64,000 bases of DNA from JBGMEA01 sp963674555 (GTDB lineage: Bacteria; Bacillota; Clostridia; Eubacteriales; Anaerofustaceae): contig OY771429.1 in assembly GCA_963674555.1 (NCBI GenBank), positions 1,488,001 to 1,552,000 on the forward strand, read 5' to 3'. The notes under the pieces were generated by a model. That model made no database searches, was not told where the DNA came from, and worked only from the letters and a program-made list of their open reading frames with translations. Position numbers and translations under genes: made by a program. Numbering within the stretch: the first letter of the stretch is position 1; each line of letters starts with the position of its first letter. This document shows, one piece after another, positions 9,284-18,412 of the stretch.

Positions 9284-10099
9284 ATGCTGCCGATCGAATC
9301 CGATCAGATCAGTAAACTGTTGGAAGAACTGAATGAACTGACGAATCAATTGGCAAAGCTGCTCGCCGAAAAAGAGTTTTTACTCGTTGACGAATTGGTC
9401 AGTTTAGAAGCGGAATACATGAATAAAGTCGGACATCTGGAGTTTGAGGTGTTTCGTTTCGATACCAAGTTGAAAAAACTGAACCGAAAGATCGAGATCG
9501 TGCGCGAGAAGATCGCCAACGAAGAACCGATCGACTTAAAGAAAATAGACGAACAGATCGAAAAAGAGTTCTCACAGGAAAAAGAAGAAGAGCAAAAATA
9601 CGACGAGCGGATGGAATATATCACCGAAGAAGAAGAGAAAGAAGCCAGTCTTTCCGAAGAAGCCGCAAAGTCCTTAAAAGAGATGTATTATCTTTTGGCA
9701 AAGAAGCTTCACCCGGACATCAATCCGAATGTTACCGAAAAAGAGATCGCTATCTGGCACAGAGTGCAGACGGCCTATGAGAACAAGGACATCGAAGAAA
9801 TGAGGATGCTGTTCGGACTGTATGAAGAGATGCTGGACATAGAGATCGATCTGACACAAAAGGAAGAGATCGAAAAACGGATCGAAAAGATCCAAGCGCT
9901 TATTCAACAAACACTTTTGCAACTTGCGGAGATACGGGCGCAATTCCCCTTTACACATAAACAAGACTTGAAAGATCCGGACTGGATCTTCAGTAAAACA
10001 GCTGTCAACAAAGAATTGCTCAGGCAATTGAAAGAAGAGTACAATATGGGAACGGAGCTGTTGCGCGTGATGCTCAGCAGCGTAGGGATCAAGTATTAA
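9284..10099 (+). CDS. Coiled-coil protein with J-domain-like HPD motif (paralogue 1)
   Basis: 271 residues from the ATG at 9284, chosen because GCGGAGGTG precedes it; the frame extends upstream to 9128 with an implausible Phe/Cys-rich sequence. Residues 5-115 are long charged helices, probably coiled coil. Residues about 128-170 (SLKEMYYLLAKKLHPDINPN, then IWHRVQTAYENKD) match helices II-III of a DnaJ domain with an intact HPD at 143-145. The HPD motif stimulates DnaK ATPase in known J-proteins. A further helical region with LAEIRAQFPFTHKQDL ends it. It is paired with the homologue at 10125. Likely role: a client-specific Hsp70 co-chaperone; the client is unknown. Confidence 0.75.
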   Translation: MLPIESDQISKLLEELNELTNQLAKLLAEKEFLLVDELVSLEAEYMNKVGHLEFEVFRFDTKLKKLNRKIEIVREKIANEEPIDLKKIDEQIEKEFSQEKEEEQKYDERMEYITEEEEKEASLSEEAAKSLKEMYYLLAKKLHPDINPNVTEKEIAIWHRVQTAYENKDIEEMRMLFGLYEEMLDIEIDLTQKEEIEKRIEKIQALIQQTLLQLAEIRAQFPFTHKQDLKDPDWIFSKTAVNKELLRQLKEEYNMGTELLRVMLSSVGIKY

Positions 10100-10124
10100 C
10101 ATTGTATTGACGGAGGGCTATAAT

Positions 10125-10925
10125 ATGTTACCGATCGATCGAAAAGAATACATATCGTATTTGGCTGAACTGGATGAATATAAAATAGAGATTGCGGAAT
10201 TGATCGAAGCGAAGGATTATCAAAGATATTTTGAGGCAACCGAGCTTGAGATCGATTATCTGAATAAGGTCGGCAGGTTGGAAAACGACATCTTCCGATT
10301 GGAATATGAAGTGCGCAGACTGAAAAGAAAGATCGAGATCGCCGCTATGTACGACTTGGACTCCGGACCGGTGGATTTCTACGCGATCGAGAGTTTGCTC
10401 GACCATGAATTTGAAGAAGTGGAGATCGAGCTGGAATCGCGTGACCGCAAGGAGAGGAAATTGTTCTTTGCGCAAGACGAACCGGAAATGAGCGATGAAG
10501 AGATGGATGATTTTGCGGATGTGTACCGCACATTGGTCAAAAAACTGCATCCCGCGATCAACCCGAACGGCGGCAAGGAAAACACTTTTTTGTGGCAGGA
10601 AGCCAAAGTAGCCTATATAGACAGAGATTTCGATCGATTGATCGAATTGGACGAGATGGAAGATCGCATATTTGAGATCGTTCCGGATATAGAAGAAGAG
10701 ATCGAGATCATTGAGCAGATCGAAGATTATCGCGAGATCGCTTACCAATTGCGCGAAAGCATCGTAAGCAGGAACAAAACATTCCCGTTTAAATATCGAG
10801 AAAGATTGCTTGACGCGAATTGGGTCAATTTGAAAAATGACATCAACGCGAGCGTTTTGGAACAGCTAAAAAATATCTATGACGAACAGTCAAGTAAATT
10901 TGATGCATTGATGCAACAACCGTAA
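10125..10925 (+). CDS. Coiled-coil J-domain-like protein with degenerate HPA motif (paralogue 2)
   Basis: 266 residues, homologous along its whole length to the preceding gene (shared MLPI start, YLNKVGRLENDIFRLE, RRLKRKIEI, KTFPFKYRERLLDANWV). The J-like segment reads VYRTLVKKLHPAINPN: the Asp of HPD is replaced by Ala at 144. In known J-proteins changing HPD abolishes DnaK stimulation, so this copy probably cannot activate Hsp70 alone. It may be a partner or regulator of paralogue 1. The ATG at 10125 has the site CGGAGGG eight bases upstream and lies 25 bp after paralogue 1, indicating one operon. Confidence 0.75.
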   Translation: MLPIDRKEYISYLAELDEYKIEIAELIEAKDYQRYFEATELEIDYLNKVGRLENDIFRLEYEVRRLKRKIEIAAMYDLDSGPVDFYAIESLLDHEFEEVEIELESRDRKERKLFFAQDEPEMSDEEMDDFADVYRTLVKKLHPAINPNGGKENTFLWQEAKVAYIDRDFDRLIELDEMEDRIFEIVPDIEEEIEIIEQIEDYREIAYQLRESIVSRNKTFPFKYRERLLDANWVNLKNDINASVLEQLKNIYDEQSSKFDALMQQP

Positions 10926-10967
10926 ATTAAAAAGTTTTATATATACAAAAACTAAAATGTTTATTAA

Positions 10968-11019
10968 TAAAATAACCGACTTTAACTGTTGACATGTACA
11001 GATCGGTTATTTTATTTTT
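10968..11019 (+). terminator. Intrinsic terminator after the J-domain pair
   Basis: AAAATAACCGA pairs with TCGGTTATTTT, with an inner CTGT/ACAG arm. It is followed by ATTTTT. Confidence 0.7.
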
Positions 11020-11097
11020 GATATAAGTAAGAAAACACTTTGATGTATATTTGTTGCGTAAAGCATAACATGTCTTGATCGTAACAGAGGAGATAAG

Positions 11098-11823
11098 ATG
11101 GAATATACAAATATCGGACACGATCAGTTTGAAGAAGTCTTTAATGAACATAAGAATAAGATATTTAATATCGCTTATCGTATGATGGGAGATATTGAAG
11201 ACGCGCAAGATATTATGCAACAAACATTTTATTTGGCATATAAGAATTTCGACAGTTTTCGAGCGGAAAGCAATGTGTACACTTGGTTATTCCGTATTTG
11301 CGCGAATGAATGCTTAAAACAAAAGAAAAAGAACAACATGACTTCTATGGATGAATACGATGATCGATTAATGGTGCATGAAGCAAACAAGCATAAAGAT
11401 TGGATATCAAACCCGGAAAATGTAGCGCAGATCAAGGAACTTACGAATTATATCAGAAGTGAGTGTCATCATATCGTGTTACAGAAATTGACATTCGAGC
11501 AACGCATCGTTTACATCATGCGTGTTATTGCGGATATGTCCTACGAACAGATCGCACAGACACTCGATATCAATGAGAATACCGTGAAAGCGAGATTGAA
11601 CAGAGCGAGGAACAGTTTATTGGATCATTTTCAAAATGATTGCAATTGGTTTAAGCATGATAATGATAGGTGTTGTTCGCAGAAATTAGGATATGCGCTT
11701 TCCAAAAATGTTGATATTCTTGATCACATCAGTGAATTAACGTTTGACTATGATCATATTGACAGGATCGATGACAAAAGAGAATTTATCGATTATTTAT
11801 ATAAAAACCTTCCGAATCTTTAA
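11098..11823 (+). CDS. ECF-type sigma-70 family RNA polymerase sigma factor
   Basis: 241 residues. Region 2 is seen at YRMMGDIEDAQDIMQQTFYLAYKNF and TWLFRICANECLKQKKK. Region 4 is FEQRIVYIMRVIADMSYEQIAQ followed by TLDINENTVKARLNRARNSL, the -35-recognising helix-turn-helix. Beyond it is a C-terminal extension of about 50 residues with a cysteine cluster (CNWFKHDNDRCCSQKLGYAL) like that found in a subset of clostridial sigma factors, possibly a metal or redox sensor. No anti-sigma gene lies beside it. GAGGAGAT precedes the ATG. The target regulon is unknown. The ferredoxin-nitroreductase follows in the same direction after 84 bp. Confidence 0.88.
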   Translation: MEYTNIGHDQFEEVFNEHKNKIFNIAYRMMGDIEDAQDIMQQTFYLAYKNFDSFRAESNVYTWLFRICANECLKQKKKNNMTSMDEYDDRLMVHEANKHKDWISNPENVAQIKELTNYIRSECHHIVLQKLTFEQRIVYIMRVIADMSYEQIAQTLDINENTVKARLNRARNSLLDHFQNDCNWFKHDNDRCCSQKLGYALSKNVDILDHISELTFDYDHIDRIDDKREFIDYLYKNLPNL

Positions 11824-11907
11824 GAAATATTATTTTATAATTTAATCCGTAACCCCAGCTCCTTTTTTGTATCTAACTAAGTATAGAGCAAAATAAAGGA
11901 GTTTTTT

Positions 11908-12786
11908 ATGTATTACAAAGTAAACGAAGAATTATGCAAATCATGCGGACTTTGCGGGACAGATTGTTATATTGACAAGAAAGGTCGAAACAGAGCGGAT
12001 CCCAACTCGGAAGATTGTTCGGGATGTGGGCATTGCTACAGTATATGTCCAAACGGCGCGATCGAAAACATCACCGATTCGGATAAAGTAAAAATCGAGC
12101 GTGTCGATAACCGCAATCGTGTTACATTTGAAACAATGAAAAATATGCTGTCGTCCAGGAGGAGTTACAGGATCTTTTCGGATGAAAAGATCGCTAAAGA
12201 AACGATAGACGAGCTTATACAGAGTGGTGTTTATGTTCCCTCCGGCGGGAACATGCATGCTTATGAGTTTACAGTGATCTTGGATGAAAACATAAAATCA
12301 GGATTGATCAAGCAAATCATGGATCTATATAGGCAAAGATGCATTGTCTTGAAAAGCAAGTTTTTGCGAATGCTTGTATATCCTTGGGTCGACAAACAGA
12401 CAAAAGGATTTCTCAAAGGAGATCGTTACGTTAAAAAAATACAGTTTATGTTAGATGAATTCAACAACGGAAAAGATATTGCATTCTACAATGCTCCCGC
12501 GGTGATCGTGATACATTCAAAGACCATGTTCCCGACGCCGAAAGAAGATGCCGTATTGGTTGGATATAACATCAATTTGCTTGCGGAAACAAAAGGTATG
12601 GGCGCTTGTTTCGTGACGACTTTGCAATACGCACTTAATACAAGTAAACAATGCAGAAAATCGATAGGACTTGATGCGGATGATGCCGTACATGCTGTTA
12701 TCGTTGTGGGGTATCCAAAAATAAATTATGTTCGTATCCCTGAACGTCCGAGTAAAAAAGTAAACTATATGGAAGGAGTACAGTAA
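11908..12786 (+). CDS. Nitroreductase with N-terminal 2x[4Fe-4S] ferredoxin domain
   Basis: 292 residues. The first 60 hold two cysteine clusters (CKSCGLCGTDC, then CSGCGHCYSICPNGAI), as in a bacterial ferredoxin carrying two [4Fe-4S] clusters. From about residue 70 a nitroreductase fold follows, with SRRSYRIFSDEKI as the FMN-phosphate binding arginine motif, YVPSGGNMHAYEF and GACFVTTLQYAL. Such fusions pass electrons from ferredoxin to FMN and on to an unknown acceptor in the cytoplasm. The stop overlaps the start of the FMN-binding gene (TAATG), so the two products are translationally coupled and probably share an electron chain. AAAGGAGTT is the ribosome binding site. Confidence 0.88.
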   Translation: MYYKVNEELCKSCGLCGTDCYIDKKGRNRADPNSEDCSGCGHCYSICPNGAIENITDSDKVKIERVDNRNRVTFETMKNMLSSRRSYRIFSDEKIAKETIDELIQSGVYVPSGGNMHAYEFTVILDENIKSGLIKQIMDLYRQRCIVLKSKFLRMLVYPWVDKQTKGFLKGDRYVKKIQFMLDEFNNGKDIAFYNAPAVIVIHSKTMFPTPKEDAVLVGYNINLLAETKGMGACFVTTLQYALNTSKQCRKSIGLDADDAVHAVIVVGYPKINYVRIPERPSKKVNYMEGVQ

Positions 12787-13286
12787 TGAAGAAAAAAGGT
12801 TTAATAATAGTAGGAGCTATCATATTGATCGCAGCGTATTGGTTTTTCTTTATGAACGACAATGACGCAGAAAAAGAAAATATTTTAAACGGGATCAAAC
12901 AGGATTCCATCGAAGTTGAAATGATTGCATCCGATCCCGAAAATGACTGGGAGATATATATGGCAGAAGACAATGTCGGCAAGATCGATTATTATGTTTT
13001 TATGGAAAAACGAGGGTATCGAAGCGATATCCAAACGATAACACATATCAATGATGAGGGTTATGTTGCAGACGTTCAGATCGTAAAACAGAATGAGACA
13101 AACAACAAGGGGGCTTTAGTCGTTGATGAAGATTTCTTATCACAATTCGAAGACAAAGACGAAACATGGGATGGAACATGTGAAGCGATCTCAGGCGCGA
13201 CGATAAGTTCGGACGCTGTGGCGGAGAGTGTTTGTAAATCGCTCGAACTTTACGGTGAGTATGTGCTGTGTCAAAAGATCGAGTAG
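12786..13286 (+). CDS. Membrane-anchored FMN-binding domain protein
   Basis: 166 residues. One N-terminal membrane helix (residues 5-23) is followed by an extracytoplasmic FMN-binding domain. EAISGATISSDAV at 133-145 contains the SGAT signature in which Thr-139 would receive FMN covalently from an ApbE-type flavin transferase, as in NqrC and RnfG. It is coupled to the ferredoxin-nitroreductase by an overlapping stop/start, so electrons may move from the cytosolic protein to this surface flavoprotein. A UPF0280 protein, distantly ApbE-related, lies at 21593 but is not adjacent; no clear ApbE is in the window. Confidence 0.85.
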   Translation: MKKKGLIIVGAIILIAAYWFFFMNDNDAEKENILNGIKQDSIEVEMIASDPENDWEIYMAEDNVGKIDYYVFMEKRGYRSDIQTITHINDEGYVADVQIVKQNETNNKGALVVDEDFLSQFEDKDETWDGTCEAISGATISSDAVAESVCKSLELYGEYVLCQKIE

Positions 13287-13366
13287 GAATAAGTGCTATA
13301 ATGTAAATGATATAGGGTGTTTTAAAAGAACATAAGACGAACAGTCATTTAACGTTGACCGTAAAT

Positions 13367-13395
13367 AAAAAAGTCTGATCAGTCAGACTTTTTTT
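13367..13395. terminator. Bidirectional intrinsic terminator
   Basis: The perfect palindrome AAAAAGTCTGA/TCAGACTTTTT separates the rightward FMN-binding gene from the leftward tadA. Confidence 0.85.
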
Positions 13396-13834
13396 GTTTG
13401 CGCAGTTCCGAGAAAAAGAGTTTTAAAAGAGAAGTGCATTTATCTTCCGATATACCGCCGTAGACTTCGAGCTTTTTAGCCGATGGGTGTGCGGCTAAAT
13501 TAATGTATCCCCCGCAGGCTCCGAACTCCGTATCATTGCATCCGTATACGAGTTTGCTGATCTTTGATAAGATGACCGCGCCCATACACATCGGGCACGG
13601 TTCCATCGTGACGTATAATTCGCATCCCGAAAGATTATCGCTGTCCAAATATTTGCTCGCTTTTTTCAGCGCGATCATTTCAGCGTGCATCGTCGCATCG
13701 TGTTCCGACTCCGAGAGATTGTAAGCCTCGGCAATAACTTCTCCGTCGCGTACGATGATAGCTCCGACAGGCACTTCCCCCGCGTCAAACGCGCGGCAGG
13801 CTTGTTTGTAGGCAAGGTCCATATAGTCTTTCAT
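13379..13834 (-). CDS. tadA: tRNA-specific adenosine deaminase TadA
   Basis: About 151 residues. It deaminates adenosine-34 in tRNA-Arg to inosine in the cytoplasm, using Zn. The zinc/catalytic motifs HAEMIALKKA (His, Glu proton shuttle) and PCPMCMGAV (two Cys ligands) are intact, and AFDAGEVPVGAIIV is the family's N-terminal signature. The ATG at 13834 is preferred, with GGGAG upstream; a TTG 18 bases further upstream is possible. The C-terminus ends in the shared terminator. It is transcribed leftward alone, divergent from the phosphohexomutase. Confidence 0.95.
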   Translation of the reverse strand: MKDYMDLAYKQACRAFDAGEVPVGAIIVRDGEVIAEAYNLSESEHDATMHAEMIALKKASKYLDSDNLSGCELYVTMEPCPMCMGAVILSKISKLVYGCNDTEFGACGGYINLAAHPSAKKLEVYGGISEDKCTSLLKLFFSELRKQKKSD

Positions 13835-14012
13835 TTGTATAATCGCTCCCAATTCAGCGTAATCATTAAGCTAAAAAAGCATATATATGTTAAAATAGGG
13901 ATAGACGGTAGATGAAATTTACATTAGAAATCTTTAAAATACCGTGCTTTATGGTATCATCATGGTATGAAGTATATCATATTTGCAGGACGATTGAAAT
14001 GCGGAGTTTTGA

Positions 14013-15491
14013 ATGAATGATCTGGAAAAACTGCAAAACGGCTCGGATATAAGAGGTGTCGCTATGGACGGCATCGAAGGTGAAGAGGTAAACTTTACAC
14101 CCGAAGCCGCGGGAGCGATCGCGTTTGCGTTCGCAACTTGGCTGAATGAAGAGCACGGCATAGAAGAACCGATTGTTTGTGTGGGACGTGACAGCCGCTT
14201 ATCCGGCGAGATGATAGCCCAAGGGATCGCGCGAGGTTTAGCGCAAGCGGGAGCCGTTGTTTACGATTTTGGGCTGGCCAGCACCCCTGCGATGTTTGAG
14301 TGTACGAAAGCGGAAAGTTTGAACGCTGACGGAGCGATCATGATCACCGCGAGCCACCTGCCTTTTAACCGCAACGGCATGAAGTTTTTTACCAAATCCG
14401 GCGGCACCGATAAGACCGACATAAAAAATTTATTCAAATTTGTAGAAAATTTTACATCGAACATACATGTTGATATATCACCCATTCAAAAGGATTTTAT
14501 GACAAGCTATTCGAACACGCTTGTTTCGCATATTTGCGAAAAAACGGCTTCACTAAAGCCTTTAAAAGGTTTACATATCATTGTGGACGCCGGAAACGGT
14601 GTCGGAGGTTTCTTCGTTGATAAGGTGTTGATAACTCTCGGAGCCGATACGAAGGGCAGTATTTATCTTGAACCTGACGGAAGATTTCCCAATCATATCC
14701 CCAATCCAGAGGACAAAAACGTCATGCGTGATTTCGGTAAGATCGTTCGAGAGAATAAAGCGGATCTCGGCATCATATTCGATACGGACGTTGACCGCGC
14801 GGCGTTGGTTGATGAGAGCGGAAACCCCGTTTCGCGCAACCGATTGATCGCGCTTATGAGCGACATCGTTTTAGAGGAAAATCCGAACAGTACGATCGTG
14901 ACGGATTCGGTCACATCGACTTCATTAAAAAGCTATATCGAACGCAGAGGCGGTGTGCATCACCGTTTTAAACGCGGATACAATAATGTGATCAAAGAAG
15001 CGATCCGATTGAATAAAGAAGGAACGGATTGCCCGCTTGCGATAGAGACGAGCGGACACGGCGCGCTCAGAGAAAACCATTTTCTGGACGATGGTGCGTA
15101 TATGATGATAAAACTATTGATACGCTATACACAGCTTCGAAAAGAAGGAAAACGCATCTCGGATGTGCTCAGCGATTATAAAGATCCTGCGGAAGCTAAA
15201 GAGATACGCCCGAGATTCTTGGTTGAAGATTTTAAAACATACGGAGAAAAGCTCTTAGAAGAATTTAAAGCCTATGTTAAAAGCGTGGACGGATGGTCTA
15301 TCGAAGAGCCGAATTACGAAGGCGTGCGCGTGAACTGTGATAAAAACACAGGTGACGGTTGGGTGTTGATGCGCATGAGTTTACACGATCCGATGCTGCC
15401 GATCAATATGGAATCGGAAAGCAACGGAGGCATTGAGAAAATAGAAGCGATATTGACGGAGTTTCTCGGTCGATATCAATTGGAATTATAG
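14013..15491 (+). CDS. Phosphomannomutase/phosphoglucomutase
   Basis: 492 residues, alpha-D-phosphohexomutase superfamily, interconverting hexose-1- and hexose-6-phosphates for glycan synthesis. The four hallmark sites are present in order: phosphoserine loop TASHLPFNRNGMKFF, Mg-binding DTDVDRAALVDESG, sugar-binding ETSGHGAL and the phosphate-binding C-terminal domain (YEGVRVNCD). The N-terminus NGSDIRGVAMDGIEGEEVN is that of bacterial PMM/PGM rather than glucosamine mutase. There is no strong ribosome binding site (GGAGTTTTG upstream). The UPF0182 gene follows after 25 bp, suggesting an operon. Confidence 0.92.
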   Translation: MNDLEKLQNGSDIRGVAMDGIEGEEVNFTPEAAGAIAFAFATWLNEEHGIEEPIVCVGRDSRLSGEMIAQGIARGLAQAGAVVYDFGLASTPAMFECTKAESLNADGAIMITASHLPFNRNGMKFFTKSGGTDKTDIKNLFKFVENFTSNIHVDISPIQKDFMTSYSNTLVSHICEKTASLKPLKGLHIIVDAGNGVGGFFVDKVLITLGADTKGSIYLEPDGRFPNHIPNPEDKNVMRDFGKIVRENKADLGIIFDTDVDRAALVDESGNPVSRNRLIALMSDIVLEENPNSTIVTDSVTSTSLKSYIERRGGVHHRFKRGYNNVIKEAIRLNKEGTDCPLAIETSGHGALRENHFLDDGAYMMIKLLIRYTQLRKEGKRISDVLSDYKDPAEAKEIRPRFLVEDFKTYGEKLLEEFKAYVKSVDGWSIEEPNYEGVRVNCDKNTGDGWVLMRMSLHDPMLPINMESESNGGIEKIEAILTEFLGRYQLEL

Positions 15492-15516
15492 AGAGTATAA
15501 ATCTTAGGAGGGAAAT

Positions 15517-18348
15517 ATGGAAGAGGAAAAGAAAGAAAGGAAACGGTTTGGCAGCGGATTCAAGATATTGATATTGGTGCTCGTACTTGTAGTGGCGGCA
15601 TTTATAGCGTTGAATGAATTCTACATCAACATTTTGTGGTTTACCGAAGTCGGTTATCTGCAAGTCTTTTTAAAGGCTTTGATCACGAAAGTAACGATGG
15701 GCGGACCTTTATTCTTAGGGTTGTTCATTATATTGAGCATTTACTACAAATTACTGACACTGGCCGGCGGCAGTGTAAAGATCGTCAAAGGCGGAAAGAA
15801 GAAATTCGTAAGAGGCAAGTTGCCTTTCCTGTTGGCTTTTGTCGTATCGGTGCTCGCCAGTGTGATGATCACATCCGACCTTTGGTACAGATGGCTTGAA
15901 TTTACGAACAGTGTGGCGTTCAACGTTACCGACCCGATCTTTAATTTGGATCTGTCATTTTACGTATTCAAGCTGCCGTTCTACGAAGGCTTGTTATCGA
16001 TCGGATACATATTGCTTGCGATATTGTTCGGTTCGACCGTGATTTATTCGCTGCTTGTTATCGTTACAAAAAACAGCGAATTCAAACGCATCGAATTGCA
16101 GGAATTGCAAGGGATCGAAATGAAAGGGTTCTTCTCAAGACTCTGGACTTCTTTCCGCGTACAACTCAGCGTTTTCGCGGCATTGTTTTTTGTGCTTATT
16201 TCGATCAGCATGTACTTTAAACGGTTCTCATATCTTTATGATTCGGGTAATATCATATACGGTGCGTCTTATACCGACGTTCATGTATTGATACCGTTTT
16301 ATTTGATCATGGCGGGGCTTTCGATCCTTGCGGCTTTGGCGACCTTGTATTTGGGACTTGCGAAAAAGATCAAACCGCTTTTGATAACAGCGGCACTTTT
16401 GATCGTGGCTAATTTGGTCGGCTTGGGTGTTTCATGGATCGTAGACGCATATGTCGTCGCGCCGAATGAATTCTCAAAAGAAAAAGAGTATATCGAATAT
16501 ACGATAGAATATACGCGGATGGCTTACGGTGTCAACGATGTTGAAGTGAAAGAGTACGATGTTCAGCAGAACATCACGGCGGCAGATATAGAAGAAAATG
16601 AAACAACGGTCAATAATATACCGATCAATGACTATCTGCCGACACTTGATACATACAACTCCTTGCAAGGGATCCGTCCGTATTACGAATTCACGGATAT
16701 CGATGTCGATCGTTATATGATCGATGATGTTTATACGCAAGTATTCATTTCTCCGAGAGAAATGAACAATGATCGATTGGATTCGACAGCGCAAACATGG
16801 ATCAATCTTCATTTGAAATATACGCACGGATTCGGTATCGCTATGTCGCCTGTTAACGCGGTATCTTCAACGGGGCAACCGTTGTTGATCGCTAAAAACA
16901 TCCCGACGGATAGCGATTACGAAGAAGTCAGCGTAGATCAAGGAAGGATCTATTTCGGCGAAGTCGCAAATACCTACGCGGTCGTAAATACGGTCAGTAA
17001 AGAGTTTGACTATCCGCAAGGTAACGACAATGTCGAAAATGTATACGACGGCGAAGCCGGTATACCGATGACTTTCTTAAATAAAATATCATTCTCGTTA
17101 AGTAACGGAACGATGAAATTCTTATTATCGTCCGATGTAACGAATGAAAGTAAGATCATTATCAATCGAAATATCGCTGAACGCGTCGAAAAGATCGCAC
17201 CGTTCTTCTATTATGACGATGACCCATATATCGTCGTAGTGGACGGAAAACTCTATTGGATCATGGACGCGATGACGATGACGGATCGTTATCCGTACTC
17301 ACAACCGTACGGTAACGGCGCATTCAACTATATAAGAAACTCGGTTAAAGTGGTGATAGACGCTTATAACGGAGATGTAACATTCTATTGGATCGATGAA
17401 ACGGATCCGTTGGCTGCCGTCTATGCCAATATATATCCCGATCTGTTCGCGTCGATGGACGACATGCCTGCCGAGATCAAAGCGCATTTGCGCTATTCGG
17501 AAGATATGTTTGGTGTACAGGCGGATATTTACCGCACCTATCATATGACCAACGCAACAGTATTCTACAACAAAGAAGACCTTTGGGAAGTTTCCACGCA
17601 GTTCTATCAAACGAGCAGTGACCCTGTGAATGTCAACGCTTCGTATTTGATCATGAAACTGCCTGACAGAGAAGAAGAATTCTTGTTGATGCTTCCGTAT
17701 ACGCCGCAGAACAAAGACAATATGGTCGCGTGGATGGCGGGTATATGTGACGGGGACGATTACGGTAAGCTGATCGTATACCAATTCAGTAAGCAAAACC
17801 TCGTTTACGGTACGATGCAGATCGAGCAGAGGATAGACCAAGATACGACGATCTCTCCGCAACTGACATTGCTCAGTCAGCAGGGCTCGGAAGTTATCCG
17901 CGGTAACCTGCTTACGATACCGATCGAAGACGGATTGATCTATGTTGAACCGATCTATATCCAGGCAAGCGGCGGCGCAAGCAGCCTTCCCGAAGTGAAG
18001 AAAGTCATCGTATCTTACGGAGATAAGATCGTGATGGCGGATACGATCGATGAAGCGTTGATCCAGATCTTCGGATTGAATGATACGCAAGATCCTGATA
18101 CGCCTGTAACAGACATACCGCTTGACGGAACGACCGCGGAACTGATCGCACAGGCATTGGATCTGTACGAAAAAGCGAACGCGGCTGCGATGGCGGGTGA
18201 TTGGGCGAATTACGGTATCTATATCGATCAACTGGGTGATACATTAACACAATTGGAACAACAATCCGGTATCACTGACGTGATCGATCAAACAACAGAT
18301 CAAACAACAGACCCGGCAGATCAAACTATAGACCAGACACAACAGTAA
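15517..18348 (+). CDS. UPF0182 family large membrane protein
   Basis: 943 residues, full length for the UPF0182 (COG1615) family. The first 330 residues hold about seven membrane helices, including LNEFYINILWFTEVGYLQVF, the family's N-terminal signature. The rest is a large extracytoplasmic part with YTHGFGIAMSPVNAV and GFIYVEPIYIQ-like segments (here GLIYVEPIYIQASG), also typical. The last 30 residues are a Thr/Gln/Asp-rich tail with DQTTDQTTDP repeats. Function is not established for the family. TAGGAGGGAA precedes the ATG. It ends at the terminator at 18364. Confidence 0.92.
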   Translation: MEEEKKERKRFGSGFKILILVLVLVVAAFIALNEFYINILWFTEVGYLQVFLKALITKVTMGGPLFLGLFIILSIYYKLLTLAGGSVKIVKGGKKKFVRGKLPFLLAFVVSVLASVMITSDLWYRWLEFTNSVAFNVTDPIFNLDLSFYVFKLPFYEGLLSIGYILLAILFGSTVIYSLLVIVTKNSEFKRIELQELQGIEMKGFFSRLWTSFRVQLSVFAALFFVLISISMYFKRFSYLYDSGNIIYGASYTDVHVLIPFYLIMAGLSILAALATLYLGLAKKIKPLLITAALLIVANLVGLGVSWIVDAYVVAPNEFSKEKEYIEYTIEYTRMAYGVNDVEVKEYDVQQNITAADIEENETTVNNIPINDYLPTLDTYNSLQGIRPYYEFTDIDVDRYMIDDVYTQVFISPREMNNDRLDSTAQTWINLHLKYTHGFGIAMSPVNAVSSTGQPLLIAKNIPTDSDYEEVSVDQGRIYFGEVANTYAVVNTVSKEFDYPQGNDNVENVYDGEAGIPMTFLNKISFSLSNGTMKFLLSSDVTNESKIIINRNIAERVEKIAPFFYYDDDPYIVVVDGKLYWIMDAMTMTDRYPYSQPYGNGAFNYIRNSVKVVIDAYNGDVTFYWIDETDPLAAVYANIYPDLFASMDDMPAEIKAHLRYSEDMFGVQADIYRTYHMTNATVFYNKEDLWEVSTQFYQTSSDPVNVNASYLIMKLPDREEEFLLMLPYTPQNKDNMVAWMAGICDGDDYGKLIVYQFSKQNLVYGTMQIEQRIDQDTTISPQLTLLSQQGSEVIRGNLLTIPIEDGLIYVEPIYIQASGGASSLPEVKKVIVSYGDKIVMADTIDEALIQIFGLNDTQDPDTPVTDIPLDGTTAELIAQALDLYEKANAAAMAGDWANYGIYIDQLGDTLTQLEQQSGITDVIDQTTDQTTDPADQTIDQTQQ

Positions 18349-18363
18349 ATTTACAATTAAACT

Positions 18364-18397
18364 AAAAAAAGAACAACCGCAAGGTTGTTCTTTTTTG
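18364..18397. terminator. Bidirectional intrinsic terminator
   Basis: AAAAAGAACAACC, loop GCAA, then GGTTGTTCTTTTTT lie between the converging UPF0182 and C_GCAxxG genes. Confidence 0.85.
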
Positions 18398-18412
18398 TTG
18401 TTAAAAGAGTTC

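Noticed and set aside
17299..18231. 310-residue minus-strand open frame inside the UPF0182 gene
   Set aside because: It is a mirror of the real gene; its Arg/His/Ile-rich composition and lack of a ribosome binding site mark it as a shadow.
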